Below are positions 52,827 through 62,254 of a stretch of DNA of 64,000 nt, piece by piece. Positions within the stretch are counted from its first letter, which is position 1. Each line of letters starts with the position of its first letter. Where the stretch lies: assembly GCA_965183875.1 (NCBI GenBank), contig CBCYMK010000018.1, forward strand, positions 62,001-126,000. The letters are read 5' to 3'. Under the pieces are notes generated by a model. The model had not been told where the DNA came from, made no database searches, and saw only the letters and a program-made list of their open reading frames with translations. Made by a program: the position numbers and the translations under genes. The DNA is from UBA6772 sp965183875 (GTDB lineage Bacteria > Bacteroidota > Bacteroidia > Flavobacteriales > UBA7430).

Positions 52827-53582
52827 CTACCACTTTGCGTCGGGATAAGCCCTTTGCAAGTATTGCATTTCTGTAAGTAGATAACCTAAATACTCGGTAT
52901 GAATACCCTTTTTACTCCCGGTAGTCATATAAATAGAATCCGGAGTACTTAGAGTAGCCTCGGTAAACTTAGCCGAAATATGCTCCATTAAAAAAGCTTT
53001 CATCTCTGCACCTGTAGGAGCAAATGAAGCTTTTTGAGCAACTAAATCTACCTCATCCTCTTCGTATAACTCACCTACAAACATCCACAATTCGTTAATC
53101 GCAGTTTGTGTACGTTCATGACTCTCTTCTGTACCATCGCCTAAACGTTTTAGCCACATTCCAAAGTGACGCTCATGATAAGTTAATTCTTTCAATGCTT
53201 TAAGGGCAATTCCAGAAAGTGTTTCGTCATCTACTTCAGCTAAAACCTGGTAAGTTTTTAGAAGGTATAAAGACATAATATACTGACGAACAATTACAAA
53301 AGCGAAATCTGTATTGGGTTGTTCGGTTAGCATAAAGTTCTGAAACTCACGCTCTGGCCTTCTAAAAGCAATATCGTCTGCAGAACGAGAACCACCTTCT
53401 AATTTAGCTGCATAAATCAACAATGCTTCTGCCTGTCCTAAGAGGTCTAAGCCTAAATTAATTTGTGCAATATCCTCTTCTAAAAAAGGACCATTACTAC
53501 ACAATTCAGATTGGCGGTGTGCCATTATTAAACAGTGGTCACCTAGTCTGATGCAAAATTTAGATAAATTTAAATTATCCAT
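52827..53582 (-). CDS. paaC: 1,2-phenylacetyl-CoA epoxidase subunit PaaC
   Basis: PaaC is the structural partner of the catalytic subunit PaaA in the ring-epoxidising complex. The 251-residue protein has the ferritin-like helix pattern of the family (LGDHCLIMAHRQSELCSNGPFLEEDIAQINLGLDLLGQAEALLIYAA and KELTYHERHFGMWLKRLGDGTEESHERTQ). It lies 2 nt after paaB. Also named paaI. Confidence 0.94.
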   Translation of the reverse strand: MDNLNLSKFCIRLGDHCLIMAHRQSELCSNGPFLEEDIAQINLGLDLLGQAEALLIYAAKLEGGSRSADDIAFRRPEREFQNFMLTEQPNTDFAFVIVRQYIMSLYLLKTYQVLAEVDDETLSGIALKALKELTYHERHFGMWLKRLGDGTEESHERTQTAINELWMFVGELYEEDEVDLVAQKASFAPTGAEMKAFLMEHISAKFTEATLSTPDSIYMTTGSKKGIHTEYLGYLLTEMQYLQRAYPDAKW

Positions 53583-53584
53583 TC

Positions 53585-53881
53585 TTACATATTTTTTAGC
53601 CCATCGGGAAGTTCATAAAAAGTCGGGTGACGGTAAACTTTATCGTCTGATGGATCGAAAAAGCTTTCATCATCTGCCGAATCTACTGCTACAATAGCGT
53701 CTGCAGGAACTACCCACATACCTCTACCTTCAGCTCTACGCGTATACAAATCGCGTGCATTCTGTATAGCCATTTCTTTATCGTAGGCATGTACAGAACC
53801 GAAATGTTTAAAAGGAAGTCCTTTTTTAGTTTGGATAAATACTTCCCAAAGCTGTCCTTGTGTATCTTTTACTTCACTCAT
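53585..53881 (-). CDS. paaB: 1,2-phenylacetyl-CoA epoxidase subunit PaaB
   Basis: PaaB is the small bridging subunit of the epoxidase. The 98-residue protein reads WEVFIQTKKGLPFKHFGSVHAYDKEMAIQNARDLYTRRAEGRGMWVVPADAIVA, the full-length family pattern. It lies 3 nt after paaA. Confidence 0.94.
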   Translation of the reverse strand: MSEVKDTQGQLWEVFIQTKKGLPFKHFGSVHAYDKEMAIQNARDLYTRRAEGRGMWVVPADAIVAVDSADDESFFDPSDDKVYRHPTFYELPDGLKNM

Positions 53882-53884
53882 CTT

Positions 53885-54814
53885 TTATTTCTTTGCTTGT
53901 TTTTGGGCATAAGCTGCAGCAGCTTTACGTACCCATTCGCCATCGGTATGTGCTTTTTTATGGTGTTTTAATCGCTTTATATTACAAGGACCTCCACCTT
54001 TTACAACCGACCAAAATTCATCCCAATCAATCTCACCAAAATCGTAAGACTTCTCTTCTTCATTCCATTTTAAATCTTTGTCTGGAATAGTAAGGCCTAT
54101 TAACTCAGCCTGAGAAACTGTTTTATCGATAAAACGTTTTCTCAACACATCGTTAGACTCTCTTTTAATTTTCCATTTCATAGCATTTCCAGATCTTGGA
54201 GAATCGCTATCGTGCGGACCAAACATCATTAATGAAGGCCACCAAAAACGGTTTAAAGAATCTTGTGCCATCGCTCTTTGTTCTGGAGTTCCAGCAGCCA
54301 TAGTAGCGATAATTTCATAACCTTGACGCTGATGAAAACTTTCTTCTTTACAGATCTTTACCATAGCTCTAGAGTACGGACCGTAAGAAGTCTTTTGTAG
54401 TGAAACCTGATTTGTAATTGCAGCACCATCTACCAACCAACCAATAGCTCCCATATCTGCCCATGTTAGTGCAGGGTAGTTAAAAATACTAGCGTATTTA
54501 GCTTTTCCTTGGTGTAGCTTTTCGATTAATTCATCGCGTGTTATACCCAGAGTTTCAGTGGCACTGTATAAATACAAACCATGTCCGGCCTCATCTTGTA
54601 CCTTAGCTAAAAGAATTTTCTTAGCTCTCAAACTCGGAGCCCTAGTAATCCAATTCCCTTCTGGTTGCATTCCTATAACTTCGGAATGTGCATGTTGCGA
54701 CATTTGTCTGATTAAATGCTTGCGATATTCCTCGGGCATACTATCGCGCGGTTCTATCTTGTCGTTTGCATCAATTCGTTCTTGAAAAAGAACATCTAAT
54801 TCTTCTGCTCCCAT
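53885..54814 (-). CDS. paaA: 1,2-phenylacetyl-CoA epoxidase catalytic subunit PaaA
   Basis: PaaA is the di-iron subunit that turns phenylacetyl-CoA into its ring epoxide with O2. The 309-residue protein has the carboxylate-bridged iron motifs (AKVQDEAGHGLYLYSATETLG and KEESFHQRQGYEIIATMAAG). It lies 7 nt after a tryptophan 2,3-dioxygenase-like gene. The reductase paaE and the later pathway genes are not in this window. Confidence 0.95.
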   Translation of the reverse strand: MGAEELDVLFQERIDANDKIEPRDSMPEEYRKHLIRQMSQHAHSEVIGMQPEGNWITRAPSLRAKKILLAKVQDEAGHGLYLYSATETLGITRDELIEKLHQGKAKYASIFNYPALTWADMGAIGWLVDGAAITNQVSLQKTSYGPYSRAMVKICKEESFHQRQGYEIIATMAAGTPEQRAMAQDSLNRFWWPSLMMFGPHDSDSPRSGNAMKWKIKRESNDVLRKRFIDKTVSQAELIGLTIPDKDLKWNEEEKSYDFGEIDWDEFWSVVKGGGPCNIKRLKHHKKAHTDGEWVRKAAAAYAQKQAKK

Positions 54815-54821
54815 CTGTTTT

Positions 54822-55748
54822 TTATTCTTCGTGTTCGTGCCCCCAAGTATCTAATTCCTCTTTTGACCATAGCTCTGGAAAAAAGATTCGTTTTTGATAT
54901 TTAGGATGCATGTATTTTTTCCAAGGACTTCCACCAGTTGCCGCTACAGCCTTACCACTAGACTCAAGGTAGTGCTCTGCGGTACGGTAGTGTGTCATCG
55001 TCCATTTAATATTAATCTTATTGTCTAAAGCTTTCATCGCTTTAATCAGTTTAGGGCTCTTTTTATCTTCCTCACTTAGAGAATTATAAACAGCTCTTAA
55101 ATTTTTAGTCTCGTATTCTTTAGCGGTATCTAATAACTCTTTTCCATATTTCTCTTCGAACATAGAAAGCATTAAAGTCTTCTCTCCTGTTTTATGGTTT
55201 TTCCCTGCAGCTTGCCAATAAAGGTTCTCTATTTTGGCCTGCAGCCCCACAAACTCATCTGCTTTGTGTTTATATCGAGCATCGATAAGATTGTTTAAAT
55301 CGGTACAAGCAATTTCAATTTTTCTGTATTGTACCGATTGGAATCCACTAGCAGGAGTTAAGGCATCTCTAAACTTCATATACTGCTCTACTTCCATTCC
55401 ATATTTCATAATGGCAAAAGAAGAAATTAGCACATCAAAATACCTATTGATACGACCTAATCGATTAACAAAAAAATCGAGTTCTATATTTTCTGAATTG
55501 GCTACTTGCTCAATTTCAGAAAGAATCATTTTAAAAAGCAATTCATTTACCTGATGGTACATGATAAACACGTTTTCATCTGGTATATCGGTCTTCGGTT
55601 TTTGTAAAGCCAATAAAGTATCAACCTCACAATAGTCCCAGTAATTAACCGGTTTTGTATAACGCATACCCGAAAGGTAGGTGTCAGGATTTTCTCCTAA
55701 AGCTTCGTATTTACTATTGATTTCTTCAATCAAATCTTTCTGACTCAT
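54822..55748 (-). CDS. Tryptophan 2,3-dioxygenase family protein
   Basis: The 308-residue protein has the haem dioxygenase pattern of the TDO family: YHQVNELLFKMILSEIEQV (proximal region), NRYFDVLISSFAIM, FQSVQYRKIEIA and WTMTHYRTAEHYLE..GSPWKKYM near the end. TDO opens the indole ring of tryptophan to N-formylkynurenine. It is the first gene of the operon with paaABCD, which joins two aromatic breakdown steps under one promoter. The protein is somewhat longer than classical TDO. Confidence 0.85.
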   Translation of the reverse strand: MSQKDLIEEINSKYEALGENPDTYLSGMRYTKPVNYWDYCEVDTLLALQKPKTDIPDENVFIMYHQVNELLFKMILSEIEQVANSENIELDFFVNRLGRINRYFDVLISSFAIMKYGMEVEQYMKFRDALTPASGFQSVQYRKIEIACTDLNNLIDARYKHKADEFVGLQAKIENLYWQAAGKNHKTGEKTLMLSMFEEKYGKELLDTAKEYETKNLRAVYNSLSEEDKKSPKLIKAMKALDNKINIKWTMTHYRTAEHYLESSGKAVAATGGSPWKKYMHPKYQKRIFFPELWSKEELDTWGHEHEE

Positions 55749-55797
55749 AAAATTCTTTTAAAATAAGTTTCAATCCGACCTATTTTGTAGGCATTTT

Positions 55798-55805
55798 CAA
55801 AAGTA
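55798..55805 (-). promoter_or_regulatory. -7 box of the TDO-paa operon
   Basis: The minus strand reads TACTTTTG, an exact TAnnTTTG box 50 nt before the ATG at 55748. Confidence 0.5.
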
Positions 55806-55889
55806 CTAATTATCATGCTAACAAACTTATGATATTTCTCAGTAGGAGGTGCGCTGTAATCATAATTATTAAGCACTAAAAAACACCTT

Positions 55890-56615
55890 TTACAGTAGGG
55901 AATCTAAAGATTCTAAACCTATGAGTTTTTCACTTGTAAAGCCTTCTGCATAATTCACTCCTATTAACCTACCCAAATCGGAAGCTCTATAAGAAACGCT
56001 GTCTATAAATTGCTTTGATGAAATAGGGGTTTCTTGCTCATTAGATTTAGGATCGAAAAACTGAGATTTATAAGCTTTTACAGCCATAAGCTTAGTTTCT
56101 ATTTCTTGTGAAATATCAATTACAAAATCTGGTTTTATGGGTTGCCACTGTATATAATGCAAAACCTGAGCAGGGCGCCAAGCTTTTTGTTCCAATCCCT
56201 GGAAACTTGTTTTTATTTTTGGTAAACCAGCCAAAAAACAAGCTGTAGATACCAAACTAGCGGAGCGAGCATGATCAGGGTGCCTATCTTTAATGGCATT
56301 ACAAAGCACTATTTTTGGTTGGTACTTTCTAATTTCCCTTACCAAAGCTAACTGGTATTGCTTATTATCAGCTGACACAAAACCATCTTCAAAATTTAGA
56401 TTTTCTCTAAAGTTCAAGCCTAATATTTTTGCGGCATCAGCAGCTTCTTCTGCTCTAATTTCAGAAGTACCTCTAGTACCTAGTTCTCCTTGACTTAAGT
56501 CTATAGCACCAACAGAGAAACCTAATTTTATATGTTTACTAATAGTACCGGCGCATCCCAACTCTATATCGTCGGGATGTACACCAATAGCTAATATGTC
56601 AATTTTATTAATCAT
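55890..56615 (-). CDS. bshB1: Bacillithiol biosynthesis deacetylase BshB1
   Basis: BshB1 removes the acetyl group from GlcNAc-malate in bacillithiol synthesis. The 241-residue enzyme has the LmbE-type zinc motif HPDDIELGCAGTI, SQGELGTRGTSEIRAEEAADAAKILG, DRHPDHARSASLVS and the family end SNEQETPISS. Its start overlaps the ettA stop by 8 nt, so they form one operon. The other bsh genes are not seen here. Confidence 0.92.
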   Translation of the reverse strand: MINKIDILAIGVHPDDIELGCAGTISKHIKLGFSVGAIDLSQGELGTRGTSEIRAEEAADAAKILGLNFRENLNFEDGFVSADNKQYQLALVREIRKYQPKIVLCNAIKDRHPDHARSASLVSTACFLAGLPKIKTSFQGLEQKAWRPAQVLHYIQWQPIKPDFVIDISQEIETKLMAVKAYKSQFFDPKSNEQETPISSKQFIDSVSYRASDLGRLIGVNYAEGFTSEKLIGLESLDSLL

Positions 56616-58296
56616 TCATCAATTTCTTGTAGCGTATTCTTTTTGGCTCAGAAATCCCTAAACGCTTTAATTTATTCTCTTCATAATCCGAATAAGAACC
56701 TTCAAAGTACTTCACCTCAGAATCACCTTCAAAAGCAAGAATATGTGTACAAACTCTATCTAAGAACCATCTATCGTGAGAAATTATTACCGCACAACCT
56801 GCAAAATTTTCTAGACCTTCTTCTAAGGCTCTAAGTGTATTTACATCTAAATCGTTGGTAGGCTCATCTAATAGAAGCACGTTTCCTTCTTGCTTTAAAG
56901 CCATGGCTAAATGCAAACGGTTACGCTCTCCACCAGAAAGAACTTTTACTTTTTTGTTTTGGTCTTGGCCACCAAAGTTAAAACGAGATACATAGGCACG
57001 AGAATTTAACTTCACACCACCCATTTCCATATTGTCTAGTCCATCTGCAATATTTTCGAATACTGTTTTTTCAGGGTCTATAGATTTGTGGTCTTGGTCT
57101 ACATAAGAGACTTTTACCGTTTCACCAACTTCAAAGGTACCCGAATCAGGAGTTTCTAATCCCATAATCATACGGAACATAGTGGTCTTACCAGCACCGT
57201 TAGGCCCAATAATACCAACTATTCCTGCTGGAGGTAAACTGAAATTTAAATCGCCGTAAAGCAATTTCCCATCAAATCCTTTACTTACGTTTTTAGCTTC
57301 AATTACATTGGTACCTAAACGTGGACCTGAAGGAATAAAGATTTCTAATTTTTGTTCTTTATCCTTTGTTTCTTGAGCCAATAATTGTTGGTAATTATTT
57401 AAACGCGCCTTACTTTTAGCATGACGAGCTTTTGGTGCCATACGTACCCAGTCGAGTTCGCGTTGCAATGTTTTTTGTCTCTTCGAATCTTGTTTTTCTT
57501 CTTGAGAAAGACGTTTGGTCTTTTGTTCTAACCAGGTAGAGTAATTCCCTTTCCAAGGAATACCTTCTCCTCTATCTAATTCTAGAATCCATCCTGCTAC
57601 ATTATCCAAGAAATATCTATCGTGGGTAATGGCAATTACGGTTCCTTTATACTGTTGTAAGTGTATCTCTAACCACTGTACAGACTCTGCATCCAAGTGG
57701 TTGGTAGGTTCATCTAATAACAATACATCTGGAGCTTTAAGTAATAATCTACAAAGTGCTACACGACGACGTTCACCACCAGAAAGGTTTTTCACCAAGG
57801 CATCTCCTTCCGGAGTTCTCAGGGCGTCCATAGCTCGTTCGAGTTTAGAGTCTAACTCCCATGCACCTTTAGCATCAATAATATCTTGTAGTTCACCTTG
57901 ACGGTCTATTAGCTTTTGAAATGCATCTGGATCGTCCATTATATCAGGTTCCCCAAATTTATCGTTAATCGCATTAAATTCATCTAATACATCAACCACG
58001 TCTTGTACCCCTTCGCGTACAATTTCCATCACCGTTTTAGTTTCATCTAAAATAGGCTCTTGTTCTAATAAACCAATCGAGAAATCATTATCGGAATATA
58101 TCTCTCCTTTATAGTCTTTATCTACCCCAGCAATAATTTTTAATAAGGTAGACTTACCAGAACCGTTTAAACCGATGATACCTATCTTAGCACCGTAGAA
58201 GAAAGAAAGATTAATGTTTTTTATGATCTGTTTCCCGCTTGGAATAAGCTTAGAAACTTTATGCATTCCGAATATGACTTTTTTATCGTCTGACAT
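56608..58296 (-). CDS. ettA: Energy-dependent translational throttle protein EttA (ABC-F)
   Basis: EttA binds the ribosomal E site and gates the first peptide bond according to ADP/ATP level. The 562-residue ABC-F protein has two ATPase halves: GLNGSGKSTLLK, LSGGERRRVALCRLLL, LLLDEPTNHLD; then GPNGAGKTTMFRM, LSGGERNRLHLAMAL, LLLDEPTNDLD, joined by the charged linker (EQKTKRLSQEEKQDSKRQKT). A -7 box TAAATTTG lies upstream at 58336. Confidence 0.95.
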   Translation of the reverse strand: MSDDKKVIFGMHKVSKLIPSGKQIIKNINLSFFYGAKIGIIGLNGSGKSTLLKIIAGVDKDYKGEIYSDNDFSIGLLEQEPILDETKTVMEIVREGVQDVVDVLDEFNAINDKFGEPDIMDDPDAFQKLIDRQGELQDIIDAKGAWELDSKLERAMDALRTPEGDALVKNLSGGERRRVALCRLLLKAPDVLLLDEPTNHLDAESVQWLEIHLQQYKGTVIAITHDRYFLDNVAGWILELDRGEGIPWKGNYSTWLEQKTKRLSQEEKQDSKRQKTLQRELDWVRMAPKARHAKSKARLNNYQQLLAQETKDKEQKLEIFIPSGPRLGTNVIEAKNVSKGFDGKLLYGDLNFSLPPAGIVGIIGPNGAGKTTMFRMIMGLETPDSGTFEVGETVKVSYVDQDHKSIDPEKTVFENIADGLDNMEMGGVKLNSRAYVSRFNFGGQDQNKKVKVLSGGERNRLHLAMALKQEGNVLLLDEPTNDLDVNTLRALEEGLENFAGCAVIISHDRWFLDRVCTHILAFEGDSEVKYFEGSYSDYEENKLKRLGISEPKRIRYKKLMND

Positions 58297-58335
58297 GTGG
58301 TATATTTTGTGAATTCTAGTTATTTATTTGAAGGA

Positions 58336-58343
58336 CAAATTTA
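58336..58343 (-). promoter_or_regulatory. -7 box of ettA-bshB1
   Basis: The minus strand reads TAAATTTG, an exact TAnnTTTG box 40 nt before the ettA ATG. Confidence 0.5.
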
Positions 58344-58462
58344 AACTAAAATTCCTTAAAAAGGAATACTCCCCACATAAAGAGGGAGTAAAAACAAATC
58401 AACAACGAAAAACAAAAAAACTTTATCTATTAGGCGATTAAGAAGCCGAGAGCCCTTAGGCT

Positions 58463-59536
58463 TTACCCTCTAATTTTAGGGTCGAGTATATAATAGAGTG
58501 AATCGGTAAATATGGTAATCACAACAAAACATAAAGAAAGTGTTAATACAGCACCCATTACCACAGGTAAATCGAGGTAGTTTAGTGCATATACAATTTC
58601 TTTACCGAGTCCGTTCCATCCAAAAATAAATTCTACAAATACGGCCCCAGCCAACATAGATGCTAACCAGCCAGAAGCAGAGGTTACTACAGGATTAAGT
58701 GCATTTGGCAAAGCATGTACAAATAGAATTCTAAAAGAAGACAATCCCTTTGCTTTTGCTGTACGTATATAATCCTCACCCAAAGTGTCGAGTACAGAAT
58801 TTCGTGTTAACTGCATAACCACAGCTAAAGGACGAATACCTAAGGTTATAGCTGGTAGAATTAAATTCTTTAATACAATCTTCTCTCCCCTACCATAATC
58901 GTCTACCTCATACAAGCTACCAGTCATAGATAATCCCGTGTATTCTTGGTAGATAAAACCAAATATCCAAGCAATTAAAATAGCCGAGAAAAAGGAAGGT
59001 AATGCCATACCCAACACTGCAATACTAGAGAGGAATTGATCTATAAATTTATGTTTATGCACAGCGCTAAACACTCCTAATGAAATTCCTAAAAACAAGG
59101 CTATACTCATTGAGGCAATTGCTAAAACAAAGGTATTGGGAAGGGTATTAGCAATAATTGAACTTACCGACACTCCCTTGCGGACAAAAGACTCTCGTAA
59201 ATACGGTTCTTTTAAAACAATTCGGTAAGAATCCAAACTAAAGGAAGCTACTACAGCATAGGGATGATTAGAAATATTCGTAAAATCATCGACGTGGTTT
59301 CCGTGAAGTGATACAGGAGATAAATCGTTGATAAAATAGCAATACTGACTGGTAAGTGGTTTATCAAATCCATACTTCTTTTGAATTGCCAAGCGCATTT
59401 CTTCATTATCTCTCTGTCCAAGCATCATCCTTGAAGGGTCGCCGGGGAGGATAGAAAATAAACAAAAAACTAAACTCGCTACACCCCACATTACCAGCAG
59501 TGTATAAGCGAGTTTATTTACGATAGGTTTTAGCAA
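58463..59536 (-). CDS. DppB/OppB-type ABC transporter permease
   Basis: The 357-residue membrane protein has the peptide/nickel permease pattern: a first helix with GVASLVFCLFSILPGDPSRMMLG, then LPNTFVLAIASMSIALFLGISLGVFSA, and the ATPase contact DYIRTAKAKGLSSFRILFVHALPNALNPVV. An unusually long periplasmic loop follows the first helix. No second permease, ATPase or binding protein lies nearby, so its partners must be elsewhere. It starts 1 nt after the DoxX-family gene. Confidence 0.88.
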   Translation of the reverse strand: MLKPIVNKLAYTLLVMWGVASLVFCLFSILPGDPSRMMLGQRDNEEMRLAIQKKYGFDKPLTSQYCYFINDLSPVSLHGNHVDDFTNISNHPYAVVASFSLDSYRIVLKEPYLRESFVRKGVSVSSIIANTLPNTFVLAIASMSIALFLGISLGVFSAVHKHKFIDQFLSSIAVLGMALPSFFSAILIAWIFGFIYQEYTGLSMTGSLYEVDDYGRGEKIVLKNLILPAITLGIRPLAVVMQLTRNSVLDTLGEDYIRTAKAKGLSSFRILFVHALPNALNPVVTSASGWLASMLAGAVFVEFIFGWNGLGKEIVYALNYLDLPVVMGAVLTLSLCFVVITIFTDSLYYILDPKIRG

Positions 59537-59537
59537 T

Positions 59538-60800
59538 TTACTGTAGGTATTTAGCTCTTAACTCTTGCGAAGATGGAAAATCATTATGGTGCCACTTACC
59601 TACAATGGTCCCCTCTTGTAACCATAACATACTAGGATTAGAACGGATAATAGTTTTGAGAGTGGTTTCATCGGTAAAGTAAACAGGAAATGAAACTTCT
59701 GCCTGCTTCATCACAATATTCATCTGCGACTCTGTAGTAGCCGACATTGCTATTAAAGGAATACTATTGCTTTCTAGATTAACCATTATTTCCTCAACCT
59801 TTTGAAGACCCTGAAGATCAGATTTCGATAAATCATACATCACAAACAAAACGGCATTTTCTGCAGACAGTACAGAATCTGTAATATCTCCTAGCATATC
59901 CGACTCAATAGAGAAATCGTGTATCGGAGGATGGTCACCTTCGACAATTAATTTGGTTTCTCTGTCCACAAAAGTAGCCCCTTCTATTTCCCAGGGTTTA
60001 TCTTCTGTAGCATATTCATTCACTTCACCATTTACCTCATACATCCATACATCTTCATATACATCTGCAATAGCATCTTCTGGTAAAACCATATCGTCAG
60101 CTATGTTTTTACCAATCGCATAAGGTCTATAATCTCTTACAGGAAGGTGCGAATAGGTATGGTACGAAAATGCCAAACAGGTTATTAAGGTTAGTGTAGC
60201 TAAAGCCCATTCTCTAATTTCCTTGACTAAAATTTTATTTACCAAGGCTACTAATAAAAACAAAGCAATGGTAAAATATACTGGAAACATCCATTCGATT
60301 ACGAAATAAGAAAATAAACCTACCAATAGTAATGCTACAGGAAGCACCTTAATATTTTCTTTTTTAGTATGGTAATTAACTTTGTTGTGAAAAGCCACAA
60401 TAACAAATATTAGAATACTTAATACAACATCTTTTGTAAACGACTCCCATGGAGTAAGTTTAATAGCATCGCCAAAACAACCACAGTCTGTAACTTTATT
60501 AAAGTATGCCGAATAAAAGGTTAATCCATCAAAAAACAGGATCATAGCTAATAAGGAAAATGCCGTTAAACGCATTTTAGCACCTACCAACACAGCTAAA
60601 CCAAGCATTATTTCTGCAATACAAATAAACACAGCCAAGGGCAAAGTATAGTCTAGCATAAAAGGAAGATCCAATACATCGGCAGCAAAATAGTCGTGTA
60701 GTTTAAATGAAAAACCTACTGCATCGTTGGCTTTTATTAAACCAGAAACAATAAATAAGACACCTACGAGGGTACGAGCAATCGTTGTGATTTTTTGCAT
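59538..60800 (-). CDS. DoxX/MauE family membrane protein with thioredoxin-like C-terminus
   Basis: The 420-residue protein begins with a four-helix DoxX/MauE-like domain (TLVGVLFIVSGLIKANDAVGFSFKLHDYF..CIAEIMLGLAVLVGA) holding a CGCFGD cysteine pair, then more helices, and from about residue 260 a soluble part (DSVLSAENAVLFVMYDLSKSDLQGLQKVEEIM..SFPVYFTDETTLKTIIRSNPSMLWLQEGTIVGKWHHND) that looks thioredoxin-like but lacks a CxxC. It resembles the Bacteroidota BT_3928 family. A redox or metal role is possible. It is 1 nt from each neighbour, so operonic. Confidence 0.78.
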   Translation of the reverse strand: MQKITTIARTLVGVLFIVSGLIKANDAVGFSFKLHDYFAADVLDLPFMLDYTLPLAVFICIAEIMLGLAVLVGAKMRLTAFSLLAMILFFDGLTFYSAYFNKVTDCGCFGDAIKLTPWESFTKDVVLSILIFVIVAFHNKVNYHTKKENIKVLPVALLLVGLFSYFVIEWMFPVYFTIALFLLVALVNKILVKEIREWALATLTLITCLAFSYHTYSHLPVRDYRPYAIGKNIADDMVLPEDAIADVYEDVWMYEVNGEVNEYATEDKPWEIEGATFVDRETKLIVEGDHPPIHDFSIESDMLGDITDSVLSAENAVLFVMYDLSKSDLQGLQKVEEIMVNLESNSIPLIAMSATTESQMNIVMKQAEVSFPVYFTDETTLKTIIRSNPSMLWLQEGTIVGKWHHNDFPSSQELRAKYLQ

Positions 60801-60801
60801 G

Positions 60802-61341
60802 TTATTCTAGTTCTAAATGAATTAAGGCGAAAACAGCATAATTTACCATATCGAAATAGTTGGCATCTATACCTTCGCTAACTAAAGTTTTCCCTTTATT
60901 ATCTTCTATTTGTTTTACACGCAATAATTTCTGGAGTATCAAATCTGTTAAAGAGCTAACTCTCATTTCTCTCCACGCCTCTCCATAGTCATGGTTTTTA
61001 GCTTCCATTAAGTCTTTCGATTCTTTGGCAAAGTGCTTATAAGCTTTTACTGCTTGCTCAACATTTAAATCGGGTTGCTCTACCACTCCTTTTTCTAGCT
61101 GTATTAGAGCCATTATAGAATAGTTTAAGATTCCAATAAACTCCGAAGCTATACCTTCATCTACCCTCTGAACACCTTTATTCTCAATACTTCTTATACG
61201 TTGTGCCTTAATAAAAATTTGGTCGGTTAGAGAAGGTAATCTCAAAATCCGCCATGCACTACCATAGTCTTTCATTTTCTTTTCGAAAAGTGAAGAACAT
61301 TTATCAATTACCTGATCGTATTGTTGTGCTGTTTTACTCAT
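60802..61341 (-). CDS. DUF1599 protein (internal tandem duplication)
   Basis: The 179-residue protein consists of two similar halves: KMKDYGSAWRILRLPSLTDQIFIKAQRIRSIE (about 18-49) and KNHDYGEAWREMRVSSLTDLILQKLLRVKQIED (about 114-146), each followed by a FIGILNYSIMALIQLE-like helix. This is DUF1599, common in Bacteroidota, of unknown function; an all-helical nucleotide-pyrophosphatase-like fold has been suggested for similar patterns. It is first of the three-gene operon with the DoxX protein and permease. Confidence 0.82.
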   Translation of the reverse strand: MSKTAQQYDQVIDKCSSLFEKKMKDYGSAWRILRLPSLTDQIFIKAQRIRSIENKGVQRVDEGIASEFIGILNYSIMALIQLEKGVVEQPDLNVEQAVKAYKHFAKESKDLMEAKNHDYGEAWREMRVSSLTDLILQKLLRVKQIEDNKGKTLVSEGIDANYFDMVNYAVFALIHLELE

Positions 61342-61371
61342 TAGAATTGAAGCTATAGAAGAATTATTTTT

Positions 61372-61379
61372 TACTTTTG
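61372..61379 (+). promoter_or_regulatory. -7 box for folP-cdaA
   Basis: TACTTTTG matches TAnnTTTG and lies 41 nt before the folP start, in the spacer to the divergent DUF1599 operon. Confidence 0.5.
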
Positions 61380-61420
61380 ATGCTAAAGTAATCGTTTATT
61401 TATTTAAAAAAAATAATTCC

Positions 61421-62251
61421 TTGAAAAGAACAATCAATTGTAAGGGAAATTTAATTGATTTAAGTATTCCTAAAGTAATGGGGATTTTAAATCTCACTCC
61501 TGATTCTTTTTATTCTAAAAGTAGAACCTTAGAAAACAAGCACTTACTACAAAGAGTAAGTACAATGCTCGTAGAAGGAGCTACCTTTATTGATATAGGG
61601 GCGTACTCCTCTCGACCTGGAGCTAAGTTCGTCTCTATAGAGGAAGAAAAGAAACGCTTACTCCCTGCATTAGAACAAATCGTTAAAGAATTCCCTGAAA
61701 TATTAATTTCGGTGGATACATTTAGAGCTTCGGTAGCTTCTGCAGCAATTGATAGAGGTGCCTGTATGGTAAATGATATTTCTGGTGGAAATTTAGACAA
61801 GGAGATGTTTGCATTAATAGCAGAAAAACAAGTTCCTTATATATTAATGCATATGCGCGGAACCCCCGAAACAATGACGGGTTTAAATAACTACGAAAAT
61901 TTAATTCTAGAGTGTATCTCTGAGCTCCAACAAAAGGTGAAAACACTTAACCATTTAGGCGTAAACGATCTTATAATAGACCCTGGCTTGGGTTTTGCTA
62001 AAGACATAAATCAGAATTTTGAAATTGTAAAAAACTTAAAAAACTTCCATATTTTAGGTCATCCTATACTTGTTGGAGCTTCTCGTAAATCAATGATTTA
62101 CAAACTACTAAACACAAAACCAGAAGAAGCATTAAATGGTAGCACGGTTGTACATACAGCAAGCCTACTTAACGGAGCTTCTATTCTTAGGGTACACGAT
62201 GTTAAAGCTGCCGTAGAAGCAGTAAAAATTACTAACTTGTTGAAAAATTAG
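61421..62251 (+). CDS. folP: Dihydropteroate synthase
   Basis: FolP joins p-aminobenzoate to the pterin in folate synthesis and is the sulfonamide target. The 276-residue enzyme has KVMGILNLTPDSFYSKSR, FIDIGAYSSRPGA, SVDTFRASVASAAIDRGACMVNDISGG, LIIDPGLGFAKD and the closing RVHDV. It begins with TTG at 61421, since no in-frame ATG precedes the conserved N-terminus. It ends 3 nt before cdaA. Confidence 0.95.
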   Translation: MKRTINCKGNLIDLSIPKVMGILNLTPDSFYSKSRTLENKHLLQRVSTMLVEGATFIDIGAYSSRPGAKFVSIEEEKKRLLPALEQIVKEFPEILISVDTFRASVASAAIDRGACMVNDISGGNLDKEMFALIAEKQVPYILMHMRGTPETMTGLNNYENLILECISELQQKVKTLNHLGVNDLIIDPGLGFAKDINQNFEIVKNLKNFHILGHPILVGASRKSMIYKLLNTKPEEALNGSTVVHTASLLNGASILRVHDVKAAVEAVKITNLLKN

Positions 62252-62254
62252 AAT

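Noticed and set aside
54558..55554. Plus-strand frames of 75 and 106 codons over paaA and the TDO gene
   Set aside because: Shadows of conserved minus-strand genes without start signals or family features.
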